64,000 nt of DNA from Pyrenopolyporus hunteri (taxonomy: Eukaryota > Ascomycota > Sordariomycetes > Xylariales > Hypoxylaceae): the NCBI GenBank assembly GCA_902806595.1, contig CADCXC010000044.1:62001-126000 (forward strand), read 5' to 3'. The notes under the pieces are model-generated. The model saw only the letters and a list, made by a program, of their open reading frames with translations, was not told the origin of the DNA and made no database searches. A program made the position numbers and the translations under genes. How positions within the stretch are numbered: the first letter of the stretch is position 1; each line of letters opens with the position of its first letter. Below are positions 36,834 to 47,825 of the stretch, piece after piece.

Positions 36834-38324
36834 TCATAACATCATCACGTCGTCCTCGAGCTCCGGTTCGGGTTCCGTATCCGCATCTACCTGCAGGAAC
36901 TCGTGCATTAAGGCCTGCTTGGCGCTGATCCTCTTTGTGGGATCTAGCTCCATACATCTCGTCAAGAACTCGATGGCGCCCTTCTCTTCTTCTGTCAGAG
37001 TGCCGGGTTTACCGTCTTTCCCGGCATCGCTCCTACACGTACTCCACAACATAATTTTCTCAAAGCTAAAGCCCCTCTCGCCGATAGTAGGGATATTAGT
37101 ATCGAATACGCAGCCGTGGAGCTGGCCCGCTAGTTTCATGCGCTTGGAGCCGAAGATGGTGGCGATCTCGATCAGGGCTTCGACGTCATCCGCACTGTTG
37201 AAGAAGGGGAAGCGCTTGCAAAGGATGGTTAAGAGGATGACGCCGGCGGACCAAATATCTATCTTGGTCGTCTGCTCCGTGCACTTAAATAGCACCTCGG
37301 GGGCACGAAATCCGCGGGTGCCTGCCCTGTTGGCGCGGCGAGAGGGCCGGGTATCGTTGATCGGGTAGCCTGGCTGGGGGCCGGCTTGGGCCGAACTGAA
37401 TGCGACGGACTGTTGCAGCTTCTGCTTCCTTACTTGTCGATCTTCGTGGCAGAGACACGGCTTGGTTTCCAGCCCTTCCCGCTCGGCTAGGCCGAAGTCC
37501 ACCAGAACTCCGCGCTTCTTATCCGGATCGTAGAGGAAATTGGTAGGTTTGATGTCGCGGTGGATGATGCCCTTTTCGTGCACGGCGGCAAGAGCCGTGA
37601 AGAGAGACCGGAAGTATACCCTCATGTCGTATACGCTCATATGCGGGTAGTATTTTCGAAAGTCCTGGTGGCGGAAGTAAGGGAGGATAGCGAGGACTTG
37701 GTCAGCCTGGCGGAAGGCCGTGATAAGGGGGCAGACGGAGTGGGAATCCCGTAGGTCATGGAGGAGCTCGAGCTCGTTGAGAATGCGAGCGGGCGAAGAG
37801 GTCACGTAGATCTTCTTGATTGCCACAAACTTGGGCTTTCGGCGCGTCCGCGAAGAGAGAGAGTTGGCTCGAGAATCAGAGGCGCCCCTGAGCGGCGGAG
37901 GTCTCCATTGGTTCTCTACGGCGTCTATATCCCAGCGATTGTCGTATCGATTATACTGGAGATCTTCGGCTTTGTAAACGGTGGAGAACGTGCCCTCGCC
38001 GATGCGCTTTATTAAGCGGTAGCTGTCTTTGAAGTTGGGAAATGTGGCCTGCAGTTTGTCCATGTCGTGTTGCACACTAAGGTCGATCTCGTCACTACCG
38101 TCCGAGGAGTCGGTCTCACAGCCTTCGTCTTCTTCAGCCGGGTTCTCTTGTTCCTCCTCCTCCTCGCCTTCTTCCGCTAGTACGTATTCTTGGTCGTCAT
38201 GTTCGTCGGAGTCCTCGTCGGCCGCTTGGGCTTGGGTCTGACTGGACCCTTGGACTCGGCCGACAGGCTTGTCCTCATGAATTTGGAAGGGCGCCTTCGG
38301 CACTCGACGCTGAGTGGAGGCCAT
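36834..38324 (-). CDS. CDC7: Cdc7-type protein kinase (DDK catalytic subunit)
   Basis: Single-exon protein of 496 residues. An acidic N-terminal tail (about 36-80) precedes the kinase domain: glycine loop IGEGTFSTVY (108-117), catalytic-lysine motif VAIKK (K170), HRDIKPTN (255-262), DFG (276-278), then an activation-segment insertion of about 60 residues before GTRGFRAPEVLFK (335-347). The insertions between lysine and loop (about 125-163) and before APE are typical of Cdc7/Hsk1. Cdc7 with its Dbf4 partner phosphorylates MCM helicase subunits to fire replication origins. It ends DDVMML, close to the usual family end. It lies head-to-head with the condensin gene across a 1-kb shared promoter. 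Confidence 0.94.
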   Translation of the reverse strand: MASTQRRVPKAPFQIHEDKPVGRVQGSSQTQAQAADEDSDEHDDQEYVLAEEGEEEEEQENPAEEDEGCETDSSDGSDEIDLSVQHDMDKLQATFPNFKDSYRLIKRIGEGTFSTVYKAEDLQYNRYDNRWDIDAVENQWRPPPLRGASDSRANSLSSRTRRKPKFVAIKKIYVTSSPARILNELELLHDLRDSHSVCPLITAFRQADQVLAILPYFRHQDFRKYYPHMSVYDMRVYFRSLFTALAAVHEKGIIHRDIKPTNFLYDPDKKRGVLVDFGLAEREGLETKPCLCHEDRQVRKQKLQQSVAFSSAQAGPQPGYPINDTRPSRRANRAGTRGFRAPEVLFKCTEQTTKIDIWSAGVILLTILCKRFPFFNSADDVEALIEIATIFGSKRMKLAGQLHGCVFDTNIPTIGERGFSFEKIMLWSTCRSDAGKDGKPGTLTEEEKGAIEFLTRCMELDPTKRISAKQALMHEFLQVDADTEPEPELEDDVMML

Positions 38325-39323
38325 GACCCAATTTCCTGTTCCGCCAAACTACCCTTTTCCCTACTCGTCGTCCTCCGGCAAATCCTCCGAATATGACCCG
38401 ACGCGATCCCGCTACCTTGCCTTACTTTATGTCGCGAAGCTCGGTAGGAAGAGCGAGGGTAGGCAGATGCAAAGGAAATAGGTGACTGTAATTAAAGCCC
38501 GGAGAACTGGAACGATCGGCCGAGGAAATTTCACTGGTACACCCGAGTTAATTAAGCGAAGGGAGACTCGGAGAAATGAAGAAGTTATCGTCAAATTGGA
38601 AGTACGGCTTCTACCATGTATAAGGCAGATAAAGTATCGAACGAAGCGAAATCGTCGCGGTCATGAGCTACATGCGTGTAGGTTCAGTGGAGAGGTACGG
38701 TAGTATTGTACCTGATTGCAAGGTACAGCACAGGTAGGTAGGTAAGGTAATTGATAGGCCCTGAATTCGTCGGGGTCTTGTTAGACGCGTTTCTATTTGG
38801 TGGAGCTGACGGGACCAGCGCGGGTACTTCGATACATACCTAGGTACCTCCTATTAGGTACCTAGGCAAGGAGGGGTCCTTAGCTTTCAAAGAAGTTGAT
38901 TGGCAAGCGCGCCTTATCGGAACCTAAACAAAAACAAATCCGTTGCTCAAGCAGCTACCGGTCGCATCGCAGCTCCACGCGCACAAAAATAACTAAAACA
39001 TCCACCCAACATCGCCCCCCATTCTTCCACTACCCCCCAGTTGATCTCGCCTACATACCCAGTACATATGATATTATTCCAGAAAGACACAATACCTACC
39101 ACCATCTAGAGATACCCCGGAGTCGCCCACCTACATAAGGTATCCGAGGCCTAATTGTCCTTCTTCAATATTACTTGAATGCCACTTGAATGTCCCTGGG
39201 GACAAACGTGCCTAGTGCCTAGTGCCTACTTTTCGATAAACTCTCTGTTTAAGACCATCCCTTCTTCCCTTCCTCTGCCACCCTTCGTCTGCGCACGCCT
39301 GGCGCAAATATCTCCCGGCCACG
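38325..39323. promoter_or_regulatory. Shared divergent promoter of CDC7 and condensin CAP-D2
   Basis: 999 bp between divergent start codons. An ACGCGT box lies at 38785-38790. A TGGCGCAAA sequence (E2F/MBF-like on the other strand) lies at 39300-39308, 15 bp before the condensin ATG. TACCTAGGTA palindromes cluster at 38735-38870. The 38896-39138 plus-strand frame is in the leader and has no recognisable family. Confidence 0.5.
38785..38790. promoter_or_regulatory. ACGCGT (MCB-type) box
   Basis: Palindromic ACGCGT between two cell-cycle genes. In fungi this hexamer is bound by MBF-type factors (Mbp1/Swi6, Res/Cdc10) that drive G1/S transcription. Presence is seen; use is inferred. Confidence 0.4.
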
Positions 39324-42300
39324 ATGGATCCGGTGAATTTCGATATAAATGAGGCCCTCAAGCATTATATGAGCGATCCGGCGGGTATCGCCACCCCCGA
39401 AGCCGATGGCGCCTTAGTCGACTGCGAAACCGACCCCGAGTCTCTATCCAACGTCTCGCTCCTCAACCCGGTCTTAAATCCCATCGTCGATGCTGTCGCC
39501 GGGAATCCAGATGCTATCATGCGCAGCGCCTACTTCGACTCGCTGCAGTTCCTTCTCAAGTGTGCACCCACTTCCATTGCTCCCCCTGATAACCTCCAGT
39601 CTTCACAGTCTTCCGTTGCGAAAACGCGAGAACCAATTTCTAAGCTTTTCCTGCAATCCAGATATACGCAGTTCCTGCCCACCCACGCCCTCAGTAAGAT
39701 CTTCGACCTGATCATGAGTGGCCTAGCCGCCGAGGCCGACGCCATCAATCACGATCTCGAGAACCCCGACGAGCAGGAGATGATTGCCCACCACAAGTCT
39801 CTGCTTGAGATATACGGCTTCCTGCTACAATGGACTATCGCCTGCGTCGAGACGAAAGCTGCCGAGAAGTCCTCCGCCGCCCCCGTATCTCGCGCCAGAG
39901 GTAAAGGCGCCAAATCGAAAGCCGCTGCTGCGGGCAAGGATGGCAACTGGGACAGCGCCGCTCAGCTGCAATCTGCGCTAGATGTCATGTCCAAAGTTCT
40001 TAAGTTGAAATTAGGCAAGATATTCCTAACGACTAGCGAGCGCGACACCTTCATAGGTCTCCTCACGAGGCCCGTTTACATGGTCCTAGAGAGCGAGCAA
40101 AGAGTCAAGAACACGGCCATTAAAATGCATGCCTTTAAGGTCCTCTGCATTGCCGTGAAGCACCACGGCCACGGCTATGGTGAGCGGCCATAACCCAAGG
40201 AAGGTCGATCTAGAGGGGATGCTGACGCAGTAACAGCGGCGCAAATATCCATCGTCCAGAATTTGACATACTTCGAACATTTGTCCGAGCCGATGGCTGA
40301 GTTCCTACATATCCTCGCTGAGCAATACGACTATCCGCAGCTAGCCGACGAGATTCTACGAGAAATCAGCAACAAGGAGTTTAACAGCAATGACACGAAA
40401 GGCCCCAAGTCGGTGTCTTCGTTCATCATCAAGCTATCCGAGCTTGTTCCCCGCTTAGTGATCAAGCAAATGACGATGCTGGCTAAACAGTTGGATAGCG
40501 AGGTACGTAATTCCCCTAATTATAATCGATTTACCTAATGTCTGGCAGTCATATACTCTGCGATGCTCGCTAATCGAAGTCTGCGGCAACATGATCGCGC
40601 ACCTCAGTACCCAAGAAGAGCGTAGCGAAAACCACAAATCTCAGCTCAATGCATTCTTCGACGTGTTAGAAGAGCGATTCCTAGATATCAACCCTTATTG
40701 CAGATGTAGGGCTATGCAGGTCTATACGAGACTCTGCGATCTCGAACAGAAATTCCCTAAGCGTCGACAAAAAGCCGCCGAACTTGCCTGTAGAAGCCTT
40801 GAGGACAAGAGTAGCCACGTTAGGAGAAACGCGATAAAGCTTCTAGGAACTCTAATCAAGACGCACCCGTTCACCGTATTACATGGGGCTCAGCTCTCCC
40901 GCAAAGACTGGCAGGAAAGGCTTGACAAAGTCGACGCCGAATTAGACGCCTTAAAACCGCCAGCAGGGGAGCCTGGTTTAGGAGAGGACAAAGCGAACAG
41001 CACGGCGCTAGTAGACGAGCCCACCCAGTTAGAGTCGCCCCAGAAACCGAGAGAGATGACGGATGAGGAAAAGGCAGCTGCGGTTCAGAAGGCGCAGGAG
41101 GACGCCGCCACATCGGAGGCCATCGAGAAGTTAACGTTAACGAAGCGGTACTATACCGACGCCCTGAAGTTTATCGAGGTCCTACACGAGGCCACGTCCA
41201 CCGTCTGCCAGCTGCTTGGGTCCAGGAACAAGTCAGAAGTCATCGAGGCGATGGATTACCTAGAAATTGGCAACGCCTACAACATCGAAGACAATATGGT
41301 TGGAATTCGACGGATGATGCGCCTAATTTGGACGAAGGGTAATAGCGACGAAGGTAAGGGTGTGCAGTCACATCTCATCGATTGTTACAGACGACTATTT
41401 TTCGAAGCACCCGACAGCTTTAGCCCGAATGACGCCGCAATTTACATCGCGAGGAACATGATCAGCCTCACCTCAGGCACGACGCCTGCCGAGTTAACCA
41501 GTCTAGAACAGCTCCTCGCAACAATGATGAAGGGCGGTATGATCTCCGATCGAGTAGTTACGAAGTTGTGGGAAGTATACGGCTTTCAGAAGAGGGAGAT
41601 TTCTCGATCCCAAAGAAGAGGCGCAATTATCGTGCTGGGCATGCTTGCCACCGCCTCCCCGGAGATAGTCGTGGGTGAAATGGAGACGATGCTACGAACA
41701 GGACTTGGATCTCTCGGCAGAGCCGACCTCCAATTGGCCAAGTACACCTGTATCGCCCTGAGAAGACTCAACCCTACCGGCCGCCAAGCCAAAGACTCGA
41801 CGGTCAAGTTCAGTCGCCTTCCAAACGAGCACGCTGTGTTAGCGAGGCTAGCAGCGATCACGGAGGTGCCAAGCGACAGCAAGGAATGGTTCGGAGTTGC
41901 TGAACAGGCCATCAATGCCATCTACGTCCTTGCCAAACACCCGGACACTCTATGCTCCGAAATCATAAGACGGAGGACCAAGGCTGTATTTGCCGCGCAG
42001 CATAAGTCCCCCTTTGCATCTCGTCCGGGGTCGAGGGGTCAGGATCCTACTGTTGCCGTCGACCAAGGAATGACCCAGGGGATCACCATGGGCCTCGACG
42101 CTCCTACGCAGACTATCAACCGATTAACGTCAGAGCCACCAGTCGAACCAAAGCAGAAGGCAGCAATCGCACTTTCTCAGCTTCTTTTCATCGTCGGTCA
42201 CGTAGCCATCAAACAGATCGTCCACCTCGAACTCTGCGAGCTCGATTTCAAGCGGAGGAAGCAAGAGAAGGAGAAGGACTCGGCCGCTAAGCCCGCCGAG

Positions 42301-43311
42301 CCACGACCTTCTATAGGACGCAGGGGCAAGACAGCCACACCAGCCCCAGCTCAGGAGGACGCGGGCGACGAACTCGACCTGATCGGAGGTACGACGGAGG
42401 ACGATTTCACAGAGGCCATGGCGCACATCCGCGAGCAGGAACTCCTGTTCGGGCCGCAGTCGCTGCTGGCCAATTTCGGCCCCATGGTGGCCGAGATCTG
42501 CTCGCGCAGCGATATCTATCGAGATAAGGGCCTGCAGGCGGCGGCGACGCTATGCTTGGCGAAGCTCATGTGCGTCAGCAGCGAGTATTGCGAGGCTCAT
42601 CTGCCGCTGCTCATTACCATCATGGAACGATCGCCGGACGCAACGGTGCGGTCGAACGTGGTTATCGCGCTCGGCGACATGGCGGTCTGCTTTAACCACC
42701 TTATCGACGAAAACACGGACTTCCTATACCGGCGGTTGGCCGACCGGGATTTATCAGTCAAGCGCACGTGCTTGATGACACTGACCTTCTTGATCCTCGC
42801 GGGTCAGGTCAAGGTCAAGGGCCAACTAGGCGAGATGGCCAAGTGCCTAGAGGATGAAGACAAGCGCATCGCGGATCTAGCGCGCATGTTCTTCACGGAG
42901 CTGAGCACCAAGGACAACGCCGTCTATAACCACTTTGTGGACATGTTCAGTTTGCTGTCAGCAGACCGTCGGATGGAAGAGGAAGCTTTCAGGCGCATTA
43001 TCAAGTTCTTGTTGGGATTCGTTGAAAAGGTTAGTTCTGTTTTTCTCTGCATTCTCTGCATTTGTTACCCTTATTGCCCCTCCACTCCCCCACGCCCAAT
43101 ACACAATAGTAAGTACCTAGGTTTGCTAACAATAAAACAGGACAAGCATGCCAAACAACTCGCAGAAAAATTGGCGGCTCGCCTCCCACGCTGCGAGACG
43201 GAGAGGCAATGGAACGACGTCGCGTACGCGCTGGGTCTGCTGCAGCATAAGAATGAAGATATCACGAAGACAGTAAGCGAAGGGTTCAAGGTTGTGCCGG
43301 CTGCTGCTTAG
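39324..43311 (+). CDS. cnd1: Condensin complex subunit 1 (CAP-D2 / Cnd1)
   Basis: Four exons: 39324-40179, 40237-40502, 40549-43029 and 43141-43311; introns of 57, 46 and 111 bp. The product is about 1257 residues, the usual size of fungal Cnd1/Ycs4. The N-terminal region (MDPVNFDINEALKHYMSDP… through IVQNLTYFEHLSEPMAEFLHILAEQYDYPQLADEIL) matches the Cnd1 N-terminal domain. HEAT repeats follow (YCRCRAMQVYTRLCDLEQKFPKRR, SSHVRRNAIKLL). The C-terminal condensin block contains RSNVVIALGDMAVCFNHLI, FLYRRLADRDLSVKRTCLMTLTFLILAGQVKVKGQ and AVYNHFVDMFSLLS. CAP-D2 binds the kleisin Brn1/Cnd2 and is needed for mitotic chromosome condensation. A charged disordered insert (KRRKQEKEKDSAAKPAEPRPSI) lies before the last HEAT block. 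Each intron restores the frame exactly. Confidence 0.95.
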
Positions 43312-45877
43312 CCTGGTGGTGACGCGCATGACGATATATTTCTTGGACGTAATGAATGACTAGCTCTATCTATGACAGGTACGAATTGGTTCACGGGGTC
43401 GGAAGGAGTCTGGCGTTTGGTCATTAGCAGACGAAAATCCCCATTGGGTGGCAAGCTGCGTCTGTTTGAGATGAATAAAATCCGTTGGTAGAAATGGTTG
43501 GTTTTCGAGTTTGGAATGTGCCCGAGTAGGTACCAAGGTAGTCTTGCTCACCAGGTAAAGCGCCATGCAGAGTCTACAATAACTAGAATACGCCTACGGA
43601 AGTATATCCACATCGTCGGCGCTTTCGGCTCCAAGACATATCAGCTAAGATATCTGTCTACATGTGACAACTCATAAGGGGTTTGAATTATTGACTACCT
43701 ATTCAATAGGTCACATGGGTTAACCACACCAACCTAGTCTGGGGGTAAAAAAGGGGGAGATGCTTTTGTTTAAGCACTCTTATCGATCGAGCTCGACCTA
43801 GTCGTCCTAACCGGAGTCAGGATGTAGGGTGTAAGGCTTAAGAACGGAACCCGTTAACTAAGTTACTTTCGTACCTATCTATGAACTCGATATAGGATTG
43901 GGTAGCTGACTTTAAACTCTTCCAGACGAATACCTAGGTATGTAGGTACCCGCCTAGCGGTCCTTCCGCATAGTACTCTCAACAGAAAGACAGATTAGCA
44001 TATACCTAGGTAGGTAGGTAGATGGGTAGTTAATCTCAGAGAGTATGGTTTATTAGCCATGTAGTTGTTATATTTGTACATAACTTTATCAGGAGCTTCA
44101 TATGTAAAATATCCTTCTCTTACCCTACCTTACATACATAGAGATGTTCAGAACTACTCCTTAAGATACTGGATATTGGATATTGGATATTGGTACGAGA
44201 AAGGCTATCTCTTCCGCTTCCCTCGCTCCATCCCGCTTCCCCGGACTCGAAGGTTAGGTAGAGGTGATTTAACAACCAAGTGTGCAGGTAGATATCTTAG
44301 GTACCCGAGCATGTGCGTATAATAGGCACTCAATTCGACCTACCTTATTCCTCAAGTACAATCTCTGCGGTTTTCCGAGTACAGAAACAGATGTACCGTA
44401 CCTATCTAATCACCTAGGTACCTAGCTACTAACCCACCTACGCAACAACACACCCGTACAGGTACCCCTCTTCCAGTTGCTAGGCAGCCGACGTTGAACT
44501 TATATACGCCAACAGGCGGGCGTTCTTCCATCCCTTATCGGCAACTGCTGAGCAAGATGGTCGTGGTCTAGCGGTTAATGAGGTAGGGCCAGAAATAACT
44601 CCTTCCCGGGGTTTTTCGTAGGTCGTGGGGTTCGATTCTTCACCAGGGCGGCGAGGCAGACCAACTCGTTCGGGCCAAGTGGTGAAGATGAGATTTCCGT
44701 GGCCGAGCTTTTTTGTGGTTTTTTTATTTTGATTTTATTATTATCTTCCCCGAATACTTTTATTGTCGGTTCTTTCGTTTTCATTGCCTTCCTTGAATCC
44801 TCTCTCCCCCTATTTCATACCGCGTACATTTCATTTTCCCCCAGTTATAGGGAATATACGAAGTTATAATAAGCACTACCTACCCCTATTAGGGGCTCTA
44901 AACGCGCTTTCCTTTTTAGAATCTACCTAACGTGGGCGAATATTAGTGATAAGCAAATCACCTATATTATAATAGAACCCTGATTCTGGAGTGCCTTGAC
45001 ACTCCCCTAAAACTATACGAGTTAGTTAGTAGTGTACATAAGTAAAATATTCTAGGCACAATCTATCTCATACATCGCCGTGTATATTATAAACGTGTAA
45101 TATAATGTATCTCTCTCATGTAAAGCTGTTAAAAAAAGTAGTCCATATCACCCACTACGAGCCCGGCACATTGTTAGACTGCTTGTCGCTTATTTATAAC
45201 GGCTTAATCTATATGTTGCTCTAAATAACCCTACCCACTCCGGCCTGAAGTTCGAAGATAGCTGACGGAATATTGACTGGTACGGAAAATGAATAGGGAA
45301 GTTAAGGGAATGGGGTTAGGGAGAAGATGCTTCAAACATCATATTTATAAGGTTGCGCGAATACCGGGATCGTATCTTACAAGGCTGAATATATTACTGT
45401 AGACGCCATTACGGGTATCCTCAGCTACCGAGTATAGGCATCTATTCTTTCCATGTACTTAGGATTTTGCTCTTCTAGCTCATCCAACCGCATCTGCTGT
45501 GCTGTGTCCTAGTTCTCTTCCTCGCGCAAAGTCGCGGATTAACGCGGACAACCCTGATTGTAGTATCGTCCGTCTACGAGCCTGTAAAGTTGCCCCCTTA
45601 GACTTCTGCGGGGAGAGGGGCCGTATCAACCTAAAGCTAGGATGACGCTCGAGCGTATCTAGGTAACAATACGGTTACGCGGTTTGGGAAACGAGTCAAG
45701 ATATCAGACAAACAGTGTCGATTGCTTCTCTCTTAGCATGTGTATATAAAAGTCCCGCACCACACCCAACCGTAGCTAAGGAGCTCTTCCGCTCGTGGCT
45801 AGGTGCATCCTGTATCGCGTTGTGGTCTGCCTATGGCTCACTCGCTATTTTCCTTTCTCCCCCCTTAGGTTACATAC
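43312..45877. other. Intergenic region CAP-D2/NDUFA13
   Basis: 2.6 kb between two convergent genes. No credible coding frame. It contains many TACCTAGGTA motifs (43880-44020, 44290-44440), a triplicated 7-bp GGATATT at 44171-44192 and a tRNA-like Pol III element (separate entry). Confidence 0.5.
44566..44720 (+). ncRNA. tRNA-like Pol III element (possible SINE or decayed tRNA)
   Basis: An A-box-like GTGGTCTAGCGGTTAATG at about 44572-44580 lies some 50 bp before a B-box-like GGGGTTCGATTC at about 44627-44638. T runs at about 44709-44727 could end Pol III transcription. A five-by-seven T-arm can be drawn (TGGGG / CTTCA around TTCGATT), partly with G-U pairs. I cannot draw a convincing acceptor or anticodon stem, so this is not a functional tRNA as far as I can see. 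A tRNA pseudogene or a tRNA-derived SINE head fits better. Confidence 0.35.
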
Positions 45878-46870
45878 TTATTTCGTCACATTGGTAGGCG
45901 TGACAGCAAATGTCGGCCGCACATATCTGTGGGCACAACGTTAGCATGCTCTCCTATCTTGCCATTTACTACCTCTCTGGGTGGGGAGGCAAACGAACCT
46001 ATCGGAGTTGTAAACCTTGGTGTTCTCGCCAAGGAGCTGCTTCTCGCGCGCCTGGTCTGCTAGATGTCTGCGGACGAGATCGCGGTCCTCCTCGGCTTGA
46101 AGAACGGGGATCAGGTGGATGCGAGACCATATCTTTTCTCGGGCAAGCTCACTGCGGCCGGGTAAAAGTATGACAGTTAGTATTGACTCGTATATATTCG
46201 GAGTCGGTAGGGCGACCATACTTCTGCTCTCGGATACCCTTTCCTAACTTGTAGAAGCCAAAGATCATGATGGCGCCTACACCGAGGAGCAGTGTCGTCG
46301 GACGGAAGCCCGGGGCGGGGAGGTTGCGCTGTGGGAGAGATGTGTTAGCTCTCGAATTTCCGTAGGATGAAGCGATGTAGGCTTCTGCTCATGCTGTATC
46401 CCCTCATCTGATCCCCCTGTATGTCTCTTCCCTCCTGGTCTCGTCGGCTTGGTCCTCACGCACTTAGAATGCGGGATACAAATGGAATTATTCCAACACG
46501 ATGGGCTTCCGTAGTGGCGTCGCATAAGGGAACCGGGGGCAAAGAACAAAGCGCATGAATTCCAGGAAAACCCGAGTATTCTAGGTACCATTACGACCGT
46601 AGAACATATCAGATCCGGCGCGACCCGTTCCCAGGCGTTCGTCCGCAGCACTTTGGACCGGTATTCAACAGTCGAGCCAGCCTGACTCCCCCCAGCTTGC
46701 CTCATACTACCATCCTCGCCATTTTCTTCGCCTTATACTCGTCCCCGCCCACATCGGCTAGGACGAGAAAAGAAAACGGCCGGCTCAGGCACGCAAGCAA
46801 CGAACTCGTCACTACTAACCTTGTACTGCACAGGGCCATAGCCCCCGACGGGGGGCATATCCTGGGGCAT
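45878..46870 (-). CDS. NDUFA13: Complex I subunit NDUFA13 / GRIM-19 (B16.6)
   Basis: Four exons on the minus strand: 46820-46870, 46222-46328, 45999-46151 and 45878-45926. Introns are 491, 70 and 72 bp; the last two have clear donors, and the last has a GCTAAC branch. The product is 119 residues: MPQDMPPVGGYGPVQYK, then RNLPAPGFRPTTLLLG with one transmembrane helix (about 28-45, LLLGVGAIMIFGFYKLG), then the charged ELAREKIWSRIHLIPVLQAEEDRDLVRRH and the conserved end YNSDRYVRPTFAVTP. This is an accessory subunit of mitochondrial NADH:ubiquinone oxidoreductase. No cleavable presequence, as usual. The first intron is much longer than the others. Single-frame reading misses the final exon and gives a spurious C-terminus (…FVCLPTQRG). 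Confidence 0.93.
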
Positions 46871-47825
46871 TTTGGCGTTCCGCGTATCCTTCGTCTGGCT
46901 CGGGGCGTGGTATCGATTAATTGGGCCGGATTTGCGTAGCGCGGGAGTCGAACGTCGGCGTTGAGGTCGTCGTTGGTTAGTAAATGTGAGGCCTAATCGG
47001 ACTGATCGATTGATCGATTGATCGACCGAAGCCGCGACCAATGAATGACGGGATGATAATTGGTTTGGGTCTTGGTGAGTTTTATTGGATGAGAGGATTG
47101 ACAAAAGTGGGAATCGCAAAGAGAGCGCTGCTTATGGTGGATTATATAAGCAGATCACGTGGCATTGGGGTACATTTGCGGTATATTGACGTAACAAGGA
47201 AAAAACGAAGATTACCTACCATAAGGTAACGAGGTACCTACGTGACACGGGATACGGGATACTTGAACGGGGTAACATACACAGGAAACACCTCACATAT
47301 ACGAAAGCCCTTTACGTCTAGGTTGAAGTAGAAAACTGGCGAGCAGAGAGAAAAAGATCTCTTGATTGTACCATGCCTAAACAGCTGAAACTCGAGTACC
47401 TGGTAAACAACTTCGCTATGCAGCCGAACTCCAAATACAGAGTAGAACCACCTAACACCGCCCCCTTAATACCTAGGTATCCGGTAGGTATCCTACCACC
47501 TAAATAAATGCCTGCCAGCCTACCGCCTAGAATACTCCTCTTGTCTGCCGGCTACGAACGAGGAACCCCTCCCGCAAGCCCGAGGGAAGATAAAAAATGA
47601 AGAAGAAAAATAGGTTATAAACAGCAGTTACAATTGAGCCAAGTATATGATAACCCTCGAGGTGGAAAAAAAGTCTTGATGATGTGCCTGTTTTTGAGCG
47701 CCGCCAAGGTCATGCATTCATCCACTCGTGATACAGACGGACAAACCTATCCACCCCTGAGCCTCACCCTTTCTGCCTCTACGCTCCTCGCCCCGTACGA
47801 TAGTCTGTAGGCGGGTAGACACACA
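46871..47825. other. Spacer NDUFA13 promoter / FCP1 3' side
   Basis: 955 bp. Three tandem TGATCGAT-type octamers lie at 47003-47026, about 135 bp upstream of the NDUFA13 start codon. TACCTA/TAGGTA motifs occur at about 47225-47240 and 47467-47520. No gene is seen. Confidence 0.5.
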
